From NCBI GenBank assembly GCA_041175665.1, contig JBEDEM010000043.1, positions 1 to 40,881 on the forward strand: 40,881 nucleotides of DNA. The letters run 5' to 3'. A model generated the notes under the pieces. The model did no database searches, was not told the origin of the DNA, and worked only from the letters and a program-made list of their open reading frames with translations. Within the stretch, counting starts at the first letter, position 1; the number at the start of each line of letters is the position of its first letter. The DNA is from UBA3064 sp016868095 (GTDB lineage Bacteria; Pseudomonadota; Gammaproteobacteria; Burkholderiales; Burkholderiaceae_E). The translations under genes were made by a program, and so were the position numbers. This document shows, one piece after another, positions 18,168 to 26,500 of the stretch.

Positions 18168-18530
18168 ATGAAGACTAAGTTGATCAAGTTAGCCCTCATA
18201 CTTACATGCTTAGCCGCAAATTTTGCGAGCCTAGCCTTCGCCCAAATTTGCCCAAACGATCGATATTGTTCTCGGGGACTCGATTTATACCGCTATCCAT
18301 TCCAACAACATAGCGCCTTGAATTTTGACCAAGTATGGCGCCCGCCCGTCCTAACGGGACAGCAAATGAGGCGTGATTGGTTTGATGCTGCTGCCAATCC
18401 ATTTCGATGGGACCGTGGTCCAATGACTGGGGTAGGTTCGCCTCAAGTACTTACTAATCCCTACGGAACCGGCGACCCATTTCACAGTCCAAGGCTAAGC
18501 ATGAGTCAGCCGATAGGCATGCGGCGCTGA
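18168..18530 (+). CDS. Small secreted protein of unknown function
   Basis: I do not recognise a family. The 120-residue product starts with a typical signal peptide: a basic n-region (MKTKLIK), a hydrophobic stretch to about residue 22, and a cleavage-compatible LAFAQ around 23-26. The mature part of about 94 residues is rich in Pro, Arg, Asn and aromatic residues. It has two cysteines close together (CPNDRYC) that could form a disulphide in the periplasm. It lies six bases after pgi and is probably co-transcribed with it. About 100 bases with no clear hairpin separate it from the convergent OmpA-family gene. Confidence 0.7.
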   Translation: MKTKLIKLALILTCLAANFASLAFAQICPNDRYCSRGLDLYRYPFQQHSALNFDQVWRPPVLTGQQMRRDWFDAAANPFRWDRGPMTGVGSPQVLTNPYGTGDPFHSPRLSMSQPIGMRR

Positions 18531-18630
18531 GTTGGGGTGGCCACGAGCGAACGGACCTGCGCGCGGGGCAGTCATTAGTCATATAGCACTAAGCAGGATC
18601 GGCAAGAAAAGCAATTATTGCGAGGATGAC

Positions 18631-19401
18631 TTAGACACCTACCTTGATACGTACCCTACGGTTGGCTGCCGCTTTAGGGTCTTGAGGGTAGAGTAGCTCA
18701 GCGAAGCCTTTGCCAGTGCTGCGAAGACGATTCACGCTAACGCCTTGGGTGACCAAAAAATCGACAACCGATTGTGCACGTCTCGCAGAAAGTTGATCGT
18801 TGTAGGCTTTATTTCCAACGCCGTCGGTATGGCCCTCAACAACAAAACGAAGGCTTTGCAATTGAGGCGCATTCAATGCCTTGGCTAAGCGTTCGAGAAG
18901 CCCTTTGCTCTCTTCCAAGATGGTTGCTGAGTCAAAGGCAAACTGAATAGTCAGGTCGACCATGGCCCCGGCATTATTCAGGCCTGGAGGGCTTTGCAAT
19001 TGTTTTGCCGGGTCTTGTATCGAACCCGTGGCAGCCGCTGGGGTATTCGGCGCGCCAGGGCTTGTCTTATTCAAAGCCTGCGTATTGGCGGTTGCACTTG
19101 GGGACCCAGGCTGATTCGAGCCGCCGGATAATGCCTTAATCATGTCTTCGACTGACATGTCCGATGAAGGCGCCTTTACTGAGCCGGAAGCTGCCTGAGC
19201 ACTGGAGGCCTGATTCGCCGAGGCTCCTGCAGATTGCGCCTCTAACACTCTTGGCCCACTGTTTGGAGCTTGAATCGGCGCAATAGAACCTGCCGCCGGA
19301 GCTCTTGGTGCCTCTCGGAAACCTTGAGCTAGCAAAGGCCCTGACACAAAACACGAAATGAGCAGGCCTAGAAGGGACCCAGCAAACATCTTTTGCTTCA
19401 C
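18631..19401 (-). CDS. OmpA-family outer membrane protein with peptidoglycan-binding domain
   Basis: This envelope protein of about 256 residues has a signal peptide (FAGSLLGLLISCFVSGPLLAQG), then a low-complexity Ala/Pro/Ser/Asn-rich linker of about 110 residues. A C-terminal OmpA-like domain follows: IQFAFDSATILEES, RFVVEGHTDGVGNKAYNDQL, SARRAQSVVDFL and NRRVRIKVGV. It should anchor the envelope to peptidoglycan. The GTG at 19401 is preferred: GGGAG lies eight bases upstream and it yields a basic n-region (MKQK). An ATG at 19389 is the alternative. There is no N-terminal beta-barrel, so this is not a classic porin-type OmpA. It begins one base after the asparaginase stop and closes the minus-strand run. 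Confidence 0.88.
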   Translation of the reverse strand: MKQKMFAGSLLGLLISCFVSGPLLAQGFREAPRAPAAGSIAPIQAPNSGPRVLEAQSAGASANQASSAQAASGSVKAPSSDMSVEDMIKALSGGSNQPGSPSATANTQALNKTSPGAPNTPAAATGSIQDPAKQLQSPPGLNNAGAMVDLTIQFAFDSATILEESKGLLERLAKALNAPQLQSLRFVVEGHTDGVGNKAYNDQLSARRAQSVVDFLVTQGVSVNRLRSTGKGFAELLYPQDPKAAANRRVRIKVGV

Positions 19402-19402
19402 C

Positions 19403-20401
19403 TTATTGCTCCCAAAAGCTATCAAGCCAGTTCTGGCATTCGGTTGGGCTGAGCCCATTTGCAATTGCAACCATCATGGCAATCCTCAACTTGTGTGCCT
19501 GAAGCCCTTTTGCCGTAATGATCGACAGTTCATCGTCTTGGAACATACCGCTATTTCTTGTGATTGAACCCGGAATCCAGCGGCTGCAGCGGCCAAGCCA
19601 GACTCCATGCTCGCGGAGCCGCTTGAGGCTATCCCGAACGCCAGGAGGCGCATTACCGTTACCAAGTCCAGCATGCACAATAGCCTTAGCACCTGCTGCC
19701 ACGAAAGCATTAATCGCTACATCGTCTGCACCCGCATAGGCACTCATTAAATCAACTCGGGGCAATAGCGCATCAGGCAAAAGCTTTAAGGGTGTGACGC
19801 GATGCGCTGGTCGAAACCATCTTAAAGCACTGTCTGCAACTTCGCCCAGCGCACCTTCAAAGCCGCTATCGAATGCCTCAACGCTACTAACATGACGCTT
19901 GGTAACCAATAAGGCACTGTGAACTCTTCCGTTCATGACGACCATGGTGCCGCGGCCCATGGCTGCTTTATGAGCGGCTACGGTGCAAGCGTCTATGATG
20001 TTTGCGGGCCCATCAGCAGAATAAGCGGTAGCAGGGCGCATGGCTCCAATAACGATGACAGGCTTGGTAGATTGCACAGTGAGATGTAAAAAACAGGCTG
20101 TCTCTTCTAAGCTGTCCGTACCATGGGTAATAACGGCTGCATGAACCGTGGGGTCCGACAAGCTTGACTCCACAAGTTGCAACAACTCAAACCAGTGGTT
20201 AGGAGTCACGTCGTAGCTCCCAAGCTGAAAAGCCTGAATTGTCTTAAAGGTATAACGTTCTGAGAGTTCCGGGATTGCAGCAAGGATTGCGTCGACCCCA
20301 AGGCTGCCAGGTGTATAGCGCGTGGCGCTCGTGGGCGACGCAGCGCTCCCGGCAATGGTGCCACCAGTACCGATCAAGGCGATGTTTGGACGACTCGGCA
20401 T
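19403..20401 (-). CDS. L-asparaginase (type II-like, no signal peptide)
   Basis: This 332-residue enzyme hydrolyses asparagine, and possibly glutamine, to the acid and ammonia. The first nucleophile motif is IALIGTGGTIAGSA (residues 8-21) and the second active-site motif is ITHGTDSLEETACFL near residue 90. IVIGAMRPATAYSADGPANI follows near 115. Together these give the Thr, Thr-Asp and Lys-type active-site framework of bacterial asparaginases. No signal peptide precedes the first motif, so it is probably cytoplasmic despite the periplasmic-type sequence. It starts two bases after the CoA-transferase beta gene and is followed immediately by the OmpA-family gene. Its role in a CoA-linked operon is unclear. 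Confidence 0.9.
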   Translation of the reverse strand: MPSRPNIALIGTGGTIAGSAASPTSATRYTPGSLGVDAILAAIPELSERYTFKTIQAFQLGSYDVTPNHWFELLQLVESSLSDPTVHAAVITHGTDSLEETACFLHLTVQSTKPVIVIGAMRPATAYSADGPANIIDACTVAAHKAAMGRGTMVVMNGRVHSALLVTKRHVSSVEAFDSGFEGALGEVADSALRWFRPAHRVTPLKLLPDALLPRVDLMSAYAGADDVAINAFVAAGAKAIVHAGLGNGNAPPGVRDSLKRLREHGVWLGRCSRWIPGSITRNSGMFQDDELSIITAKGLQAHKLRIAMMVAIANGLSPTECQNWLDSFWEQ

Positions 20402-20403
20402 GC

Positions 20404-21177
20404 TTAGTTACCTATAAGCTGTGAGGCGAAATGAGGGTAAGTTTCGCCAATTTCTCGTTTCACGCGACCTCTTATCAAAGCCAAGTGATCGTCGCTTGGA
20501 TCCGGTGTAAATCCTAGATCAGCGGCCAGGTCAAAATCGAAACCAGTCTGGTCTCTAATCTCATCAAGTTGGTGTCCAGGGTGAATGCTCTTTAATTTGA
20601 AACGGCGACGCACGGGATCAAAGTGAAACAGGCATAGGCCTGTTAATAAAGCTACTGGTCCGCCAGGCCGATAATCTCCATCACCGCGGTAACTGCTTGC
20701 TGAAATAAAATCGACCTTTGGAACAAAAACCCGGCGACTATGCTCTTCGCGAAATAAAATAACCCGAGGGACGAGGTGGTAAAGATAGGCAGATCCGAAC
20801 GATCCAGGCCAACGAACCTCACTTTGCGGGTAGGCGCCAGATCCAACAAGATTGATATTCGCTTCGCCATCGATTTGACCACCACCGAGGAAAAATGCGT
20901 CGATTCGACCGGTCGCTGCCATGTCAAAGAGTTCAACGCCCCCATTGGTAAATGCATTATGTTTCTTAGAACCCAATATTGAAACACGGGTTTGTTGCTT
21001 AGGAGCATCACGCTCACTCAAGGCCCTCGCAAGTAATGCACCACTGCCGGGAATCGGCGAGGATGCACCAACAGCAACGTGGCGCACACCTTGTAGCAAC
21101 TCGGCAATAACATGAATCAATCGCTCGACAGCTAGGATTCCCGAAGCGGGCAGCTCGTTGCTGAAATACGAAGTCAT
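20404..21177 (-). CDS. CoA-transferase family I-like beta subunit (GctB/IpdB-like)
   Basis: This 257-residue protein has the fold signature of glutaconate CoA-transferase beta subunits: VAVGASSPIPGSGALLARAL near residue 34, IDAFFLGGGQIDGEANIN near 90, YLYHLVPRVILF, and FVPKVDFISASSY near 150. In GctB the catalytic glutamate sits in a IVESG segment, but the matching stretch here reads SILGS (66-70), without Glu. This points to IpdB-like proteins, which hydrolyse ring-derived CoA thioesters instead of transferring CoA (from memory of the family). Its ATG overlaps the alpha-subunit stop by four bases, so the two chains are made together. Confidence 0.82.
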   Translation of the reverse strand: MTSYFSNELPASGILAVERLIHVIAELLQGVRHVAVGASSPIPGSGALLARALSERDAPKQQTRVSILGSKKHNAFTNGGVELFDMAATGRIDAFFLGGGQIDGEANINLVGSGAYPQSEVRWPGSFGSAYLYHLVPRVILFREEHSRRVFVPKVDFISASSYRGDGDYRPGGPVALLTGLCLFHFDPVRRRFKLKSIHPGHQLDEIRDQTGFDFDLAADLGFTPDPSDDHLALIRGRVKREIGETYPHFASQLIGN

Positions 21178-22016
21178 CGATGACCTTGTGCCGCATCAGC
21201 TTTGGCGGGCTGACTGAAGCCGTGTAAGACCATCAACTCATCGAGCATCTCGCCAAAGCCCGCTTGCGACTTCGCCGCCTTGGCATAGCGCAAAAGCCAT
21301 GCGGTATCCGAGCCATGTTTTCCTGTGAAAGAAAGTGGCCTTGCGCTCCCAGGTGCAACACAAGTCGCAGCCACATAAAGCGCAGGCAGGCTCGCTCCCG
21401 CCCGAATCGGATCTTGAATGAAATCTTCATCGATCGTTTCTTCAACCGTTACTAATGCCGTCTTCGACGCATGCGCTAAGAGGACTCCGTCGCGGTCACG
21501 ACCGACGAAAACATTGCCGTGCCGATCTGAGGCCTGTGCATGAAACAACGCAACATCGGGACAGATAGCTTCAACGGCGACGATCCGATCACCTTGATGA
21601 AATGGATTCTCGATTAACTTCCAGCTATCACGGTGCTGCATTAAATCGCTATGAAGAATGCCTCGCAAAGGCATGAAGGGTATGCCTTTTTGGCTTGCCT
21701 GAAATCCTGCGTATATTGCTGGACAGGTTCCGTCGATCAGCCGAATTGCACCTTGTTTGACAGCGGCGTTGAAGCGAGGTGCAGGGCCCGCTTCACCGAG
21801 ACTGACCGCAGAAGTCTCAAGTGTGTCAACACATCCTGCGCCGATCAAAAGATCCGCTTGAAGCCCAGAGATCGGTAAGCAAATCAAATGCAGGCCTCTA
21901 ACGCCCTTAGCAATTAATGCGAGCGTTGCTGCAATTGATGCTCCTGTTTCTTCTTTCCCAATGGCCAGTTTGCAACCATCATGGATTGGTGCTACTAAAT
22001 CTTGGATCGATACCAT
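21174..22016 (-). CDS. CoA-transferase family I-like alpha subunit (GctA/IpdA-like)
   Basis: This alpha partner of about 280 residues starts MVSIQDLVAPIHDGCKLAIG. GLHLICLPISGLQADLLIGAG is near residue 41, SLGEAGPAPRFNAAVKQGAI near 72, GIPFMPLRGILHSD near 105, and CPDVALFHAQASDRHGNVFV near 143. It continues to a VTVEETID segment. The Glu in SLGEAGPAP (residue 75) sits where IpdA-like hydrolases carry a key Glu (inference). The ATG at 22016 has AAGGA seven bases upstream. A longer frame to 22301 would translate the 21-bp repeat (as LRANRYD repeats) and overlap the CaiB-like gene, so I reject it. It is four-base coupled to the beta subunit. Confidence 0.84.
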   Translation of the reverse strand: MVSIQDLVAPIHDGCKLAIGKEETGASIAATLALIAKGVRGLHLICLPISGLQADLLIGAGCVDTLETSAVSLGEAGPAPRFNAAVKQGAIRLIDGTCPAIYAGFQASQKGIPFMPLRGILHSDLMQHRDSWKLIENPFHQGDRIVAVEAICPDVALFHAQASDRHGNVFVGRDRDGVLLAHASKTALVTVEETIDEDFIQDPIRAGASLPALYVAATCVAPGSARPLSFTGKHGSDTAWLLRYAKAAKSQAGFGEMLDELMVLHGFSQPAKADAAQGHR

Positions 22017-22102
22017 TCGATTTCCTTGACAAATGTCATGTCTAGTCGCCCTGAGGTCACGTCGATTCGCCCTGAGGTCATATCGATTCGCCCTGAGGTC
22101 AT
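21995..22102 (-). CDS. Putative leader mini-cistron made of MTSGRID repeats
   Basis: An ATG overlapping the CaiB-like stop (ATGA, 22102-22099) opens a 35-codon frame. It reads MTSGRID, MTSGRID, VTSGRLD, then MTFVKEIEWYRSKI and a TAG at 21995-21997. It ends 22 bases inside the CoA-transferase alpha gene in another frame. Each repeat unit carries AGGG nine bases before an ATG, so every unit could act as a re-initiation site. The frame could be a by-product of the repeat. Whether it is translated cannot be judged from sequence alone. Confidence 0.3.
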   Translation of the reverse strand: MTSGRIDMTSGRIDVTSGRLDMTFVKEIEWYRSKI

Positions 22103-22118
22103 ATCGATTCGCCCTGAG
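22046..22118 (-). repeat. 21-bp tandem repeat, about 3.5 units, at the end of the CaiB-like gene
   Basis: Three full 21-bp units lie at 22046-22066, 22067-22087 and 22088-22108. The partial fourth copy at 22109-22118 is inside the coding end of the CaiB-like gene. The last two full units are identical and the first differs at two positions. In the CaiB frame each unit reads QGES(I/T)-stop-P, so the repeat re-duplicates the end of the gene together with its stop codon. It fills most of the gap between the CaiB-like gene and the CoA-transferase alpha gene. Confidence 0.92.
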
Positions 22119-23256
22119 ACTGCTTAAGTGAGGGCGCCGGAAGGCGTTCACTCCCAGGTGTTCTTGAAAGTACAACAGGAAACGGTGTTCCGTAGAATCC
22201 CTCTTGAGGCACAAGGCCAAGTGCTTTTGTATGCTCTGCGGTAAATGCTTGTGGAATTGAGTGGACCATGCCGGCTGGTACGCCAGCAAGCATAAGTTCA
22301 CGCCAAAAGAGCGGATGCCACCGCGCAGCCATTGCGAGTTTCAACATCTCATGGAGTACTGGCCGATTGGCAATCCGTTGCGCCGGACTTGCAAATCGTG
22401 GATCCTCAATTAAATCCTCAAGCCCAAGAAAGCGACAAAGTCGGGCAAACTGTCCGTCGTTAACCACGCCAAGAAACATCCGTTCGCCAGCGATTTCGAA
22501 GGTTTCATAGGGTGCAATGTTGGGGTGCGCGTTCCCGGATAGGCCAGGGTTAATCGATTGCATCCACCAATTGGCTGCGTGTGGGTGCATCAGGCTCAAG
22601 CCACTCGCATAAAGATTCGCGTCGATTCGCTGACCCAGACCTGTGGCTTGTCGGTATGACCAGGCTGCCAAAATACCAATCGACGCATAAAGCCCTGTGG
22701 TGATGTCACAAATTGGAACGCCGACCCGCGTGGGGCCTGTTTCATCATGGCCATTAATCGACATAAGCCCTGACAGTGCTTGAGCCACTGCATCATAGCC
22801 CGGCAATCCAGCAAGCGGCCCCGACCAACCAAATCCCGATATGTTGGCGTAAATCAGTTGTGGATGACGCGGCGCGAGAACGGTTTCGTAGTCAAAGCCC
22901 CAACGCGACATGGTGCCCTGCAAAAAGTTCTCAATGACCACATCGGAGTCCGCTATCAATTGATGAAGGTGTTCGCGATCAGCCGAATTCTCTAAATCCA
23001 GAACGATATTCTGCTTATTTCGGTTTAGCCCCATAAAATAGGGTGCGCTCCCTTCCTTACCCGGCTTACCAAGCTTTCGTGTTTCGTCACCTACGGGGGA
23101 TTCGACCTTCAAGACATCAGCGCCGAGGTCACCCAGAATTTGCGCACAAAGCGGTCCTGCCAATACCCTGGAAGCCAGAGCTGCCGGCTTTCGTTGAGGC
23201 TGACTTATGCGGCTGTTGATGGCTTGGTGTAGTGGATCTTGATTTGAAATTGTCAT
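22099..23256 (-). CDS. CaiB/BaiF family III CoA-transferase
   Basis: This 385-residue protein transfers CoA between carboxylic acids. Family features are SRVLAGPLCAQILGDLGADV (residue 29 on), KVESPVGDETRKLG, FMGLNRNKQNIVLDLEN, VVIENFLQGTMSRWGFDYE, YANISGFGWSGP and GYDAVAQALSGLMSI. GVPICDITTGLYASIGIL contains the likely catalytic aspartate. The first 25 residues are polar and unlike the usual start of the family, and no ribosome binding site is clear. It is preceded by a 268-base gap after the carboxylase gene and followed by the 21-bp repeat that includes its own last codons and stop. It probably activates the acid handled by the carboxylase and the downstream CoA-transferase-like pair (inference). 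Confidence 0.9.
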   Translation of the reverse strand: MTISNQDPLHQAINSRISQPQRKPAALASRVLAGPLCAQILGDLGADVLKVESPVGDETRKLGKPGKEGSAPYFMGLNRNKQNIVLDLENSADREHLHQLIADSDVVIENFLQGTMSRWGFDYETVLAPRHPQLIYANISGFGWSGPLAGLPGYDAVAQALSGLMSINGHDETGPTRVGVPICDITTGLYASIGILAAWSYRQATGLGQRIDANLYASGLSLMHPHAANWWMQSINPGLSGNAHPNIAPYETFEIAGERMFLGVVNDGQFARLCRFLGLEDLIEDPRFASPAQRIANRPVLHEMLKLAMAARWHPLFWRELMLAGVPAGMVHSIPQAFTAEHTKALGLVPQEGFYGTPFPVVLSRTPGSERLPAPSLKQSQGESI

Positions 23257-23524
23257 AACATCATAAAATTAACTATGATTCGCTTGATCGCGCAAAACCG
23301 CAGGCGCTGGGCGAGGCAAGAACTAATTGCACGCATCAACTCTAGCATGCTCGAACTATCCGAGGCCTAAGCGATCGCTTACTTTTCCGTACAAGGCCAA
23401 TTTTTGCCAATCGACAGTCTACATTCCTCTATCAACAGTCTAATTTCCCACTACAGGGTTACCTTCTGTTTCACAGGGTTGAACCGATTGAGCAATGTAG
23501 ACCACCTCAGCTTAGCCTCCCCGC
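23257..23524. other. 268-base gap between the carboxylase and CaiB-like genes
   Basis: This is the longest space inside the minus-strand CoA operon. The side next to the CaiB-like start is AT-rich and may hold a secondary promoter, but I find no pair of -35 and -10 boxes at a sensible distance. A 31-codon plus-strand frame beginning at 23274 has no ribosome binding site or recognisable motif. I see no terminator hairpin or known RNA. Confidence 0.4.
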
Positions 23525-26500
23525 TTACCAAGTATCAATGAACCGAGGGCTTAGCCGACTGCTCGCCATCGAGCGATTTGCGTGGCCCTTGGTGTGCGAA
23601 CCAGCCATCTTGAGGAAGCCCGCCGTTTCGAGGGATCCGGACGGCTCAAGAGCACCGGCCACATCACGCGCACCGGCCACGTCGTGCGCACCGGCCATCT
23701 CGAGCGCACTTAAGATCCATGCTCGAGTTGCATCGGGGTCGATTACGGCATCGATCTCAAAAAGCATTGCAGCAGAGATCGCTTTGCCCTGTTCCATCAT
23801 CTCATCAAACTTTGTAGTAAAGAGTTGTTCGCGCTCCTGGTCACTGCTTAAACTCTCTAGCTCGCGCTTAAACCCAAGCCTCACAGCACCTTCAAGCCCC
23901 ATGCCTCCAAATTCCGCTTGCGGCCATGCGACTGACAGTAAGCTGTCGTGGAAACTTCCAGCGGCCATGGCCATCGCGCCCAAACCATAGGCCTTTCGAA
24001 CAACAACCGAAACCCATGGAACAGTGACTTTAGCGCCAGCCACGAAAAGCCTGCAGCAGTGACGAACCAAGGCTTGAGCTTCCGCTTGCGGTCCCACCAT
24101 ATTCCCTGGTGTATCGATGAGTGAAATGATGGGTAAGCCATGCGCATTACAAAGTTGAACAAATCTGGATGCCTTATCAGCTGCATTCGCGTCGATCGCG
24201 CCACCAAGTGTGCTTGGATTATTGGCAATAATCCCGATAGCTTTGCCCTCGATTCTTGCCAACATGGTGATGATGTTTGGCGCAAACTTCGACCTTAATT
24301 CGAGTCCGCTATCGTCATCGATTAGGCGCTCAATCAGCAGCCGCATATCGTAGACCCGCAGCCGATCGAGTGGAAGGCTTGTCGAGAGCTTTGACTCATT
24401 GGCATACTGCCACGCTGACTCATCACCCTGAAAGTAGCTGAGGTAGCGCTTTGCGAGAGCGATTGCCTGATTCTCATTCTCAGCAATGATATCGATGACC
24501 CCATTGGCCTCTTGAACCGGACTTGGTCCGATGTCCTCGGCCGCGAATCGACCCAACCCACCACCTTCAATCATCGCTGGTCCCGCCATGCCAATATTGC
24601 TGTTTTTTGTAGCGATAATGACATCGCAGCAACCAAGAAGTACGGCATTACCGGCAAAGCATCGTCCAGCGACAACGCCAATCACCGGTACCAAGCCACT
24701 CAATAACGCAAATTTTGAGAAAGTTTTGATATGCAGTGATCCGGCTGTTACAACATCAACATCGCCAGGTCGTCCACCGCCACCTTCAGCCAGTAACAAC
24801 AGAGGCGTTCTTGTTTTATAACAAAGATCTAGAAGACGATCCTGCTTATCGTGATTGAGTTTCCCTTGCGTTCCCGCTAAAACGGTATAGTCGTATGCAA
24901 TAACTGCGACTTTGGAGGCGCCAGGAAAACGAGCATGGCCAACCCTTCCAAATCCTGTAATGACACCATCTGCAGGCGTATGATTGATTAAGTCATCAAG
25001 ACTTCGCCGTCGGCGTTGAGCAGCCACAACAAGCGATCCAAGTTCTATAAAACTTCCGTCATCAAGGAGATCTGCAAGATTTTCTCTTACCGTCCTCATG
25101 CCGGTGGCGTGGCGTTTAGAAACTGCGGAGTGACGGAATTCATCGCGTGTTAATTGTTCACGCAGCCGCCATTCGACGACTCGCGGGTGCTCCTGCCCAG
25201 ATCCGACCGTGTGACCGCTAGCGACCAGGTGATGCAAATGCTCTACGCGTTCAAATGCGTTGAGATCTTCTCCAAGCACAATTGCTTCACCAATTACTTG
25301 GCCCGCGATAACCTGTTGACCAATCTGAACAGTCCATCGCCCAACACGCACGGACCGATCGGCTTCAATGGCATGATGCATCTTCATCGATTCGATAGTG
25401 CCAAGTTCGGCGCCCTTGGCGACGGAAGTCCCAACCTTGATAAGTTCTAGAATGACACCGTCAATTGGCGAAAGAATTTTGATTGACTCAGCCGATGATT
25501 CATCAACAGCCCGCGTTCGATCGGAAGGTATATCGTCAAGTCCCTCACGGCTATGGTTAATCTGCTTCACATCAGGTTTGCTAGTTGGCAAACGGTGATG
25601 CCGATTGACTGAATGCCCAGCTTCGATGTTTGAAGGAAGTGCTGTGTGTTTGCCGAGGAGGCTTTCAATCCACCGGTCAAACCAGTGCGTTTTAAGGTCT
25701 AGCCAAGGCGACGAGTTGTTCTGATTTCCCCTTAGATGATCGACAACATGCCCGAGCCAATCAATATTGGTGCTTATGCCTTTTATTTGAAAGTCAGTAA
25801 TTGCTTTTCGAAGTTTAAGGAGAAGTTTTCCCCAATCTTCTTCAATGGCAAGCGTTGGTAGGGATACGACAAGCTTTGCAAGCAAAGTGTCATAGTTTGA
25901 AGTGACGATAAAGCCTGCTTCGATTGCAGTATCTACGCGAATACCTGCACCCCTTGGAGGTTTCCATTCGGAAATCGACCCGCGACTTGGCCTTATGATC
26001 CATTGCATGCTATTCGTTTTAGCTTCACGTTCATAGGATTCGGCCATCACTCTGCATTGGATGGCGATGCTGTGAAAGGGAGCCAATCCCGGATCCAGTT
26101 CAGCATCCAAGTGGTCTGAGCTCGGAAATGCTCGAAGTAAGCTTCGAATTTCTTGGCTACTCGCCATGGGATGCGTTTTCGCAAGGATAAGCTGCAAGGC
26201 GACCAGGTCGAGGCCTGTTGTGGCCTCGGTAACCGTGTGCTCAACTTGTAGTCTTGCATTGACTTCAATAAACCACCAAGAATCGTCCCTTAATACAAAT
26301 TCCGCAGTACCGAGACCACGATAATTGGTCCGAAGAGCTAGTTTTGCAGCTGCTTGATGAAGCGCCTTTCTTGTTTCTTTTCCGATCGACGGAGCAGGAC
26401 CAATCTCGACAAACTTTTGACGACGCCTTTGAATCGAGCAATCTCGGTCACCAAGTATCCACACGCGTGTGCCATCACCGATGAATTGCACTTCAATATG

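Noticed and set aside
22046..22118. Possible CRISPR-like array
   Set aside because: Units are contiguous with no unique spacers, so it is a simple tandem repeat.
22017..22301. Upstream extension of the CoA-transferase alpha subunit with LRANRYD repeats
   Set aside because: The repeats are a reading of the 21-bp DNA repeat, the extension overlaps the CaiB-like gene, and the ATG at 22016 has a good ribosome binding site.
23274..23369. 31-codon plus-strand frame in the gap between the carboxylase and CaiB-like genes
   Set aside because: No ribosome binding site, no motif, length expected by chance.
23257..23524. Promoter for the CaiB-like gene
   Set aside because: A TATGAT box is present close to the start but would place transcription at the ATG, and no -35 box is found at a normal distance.
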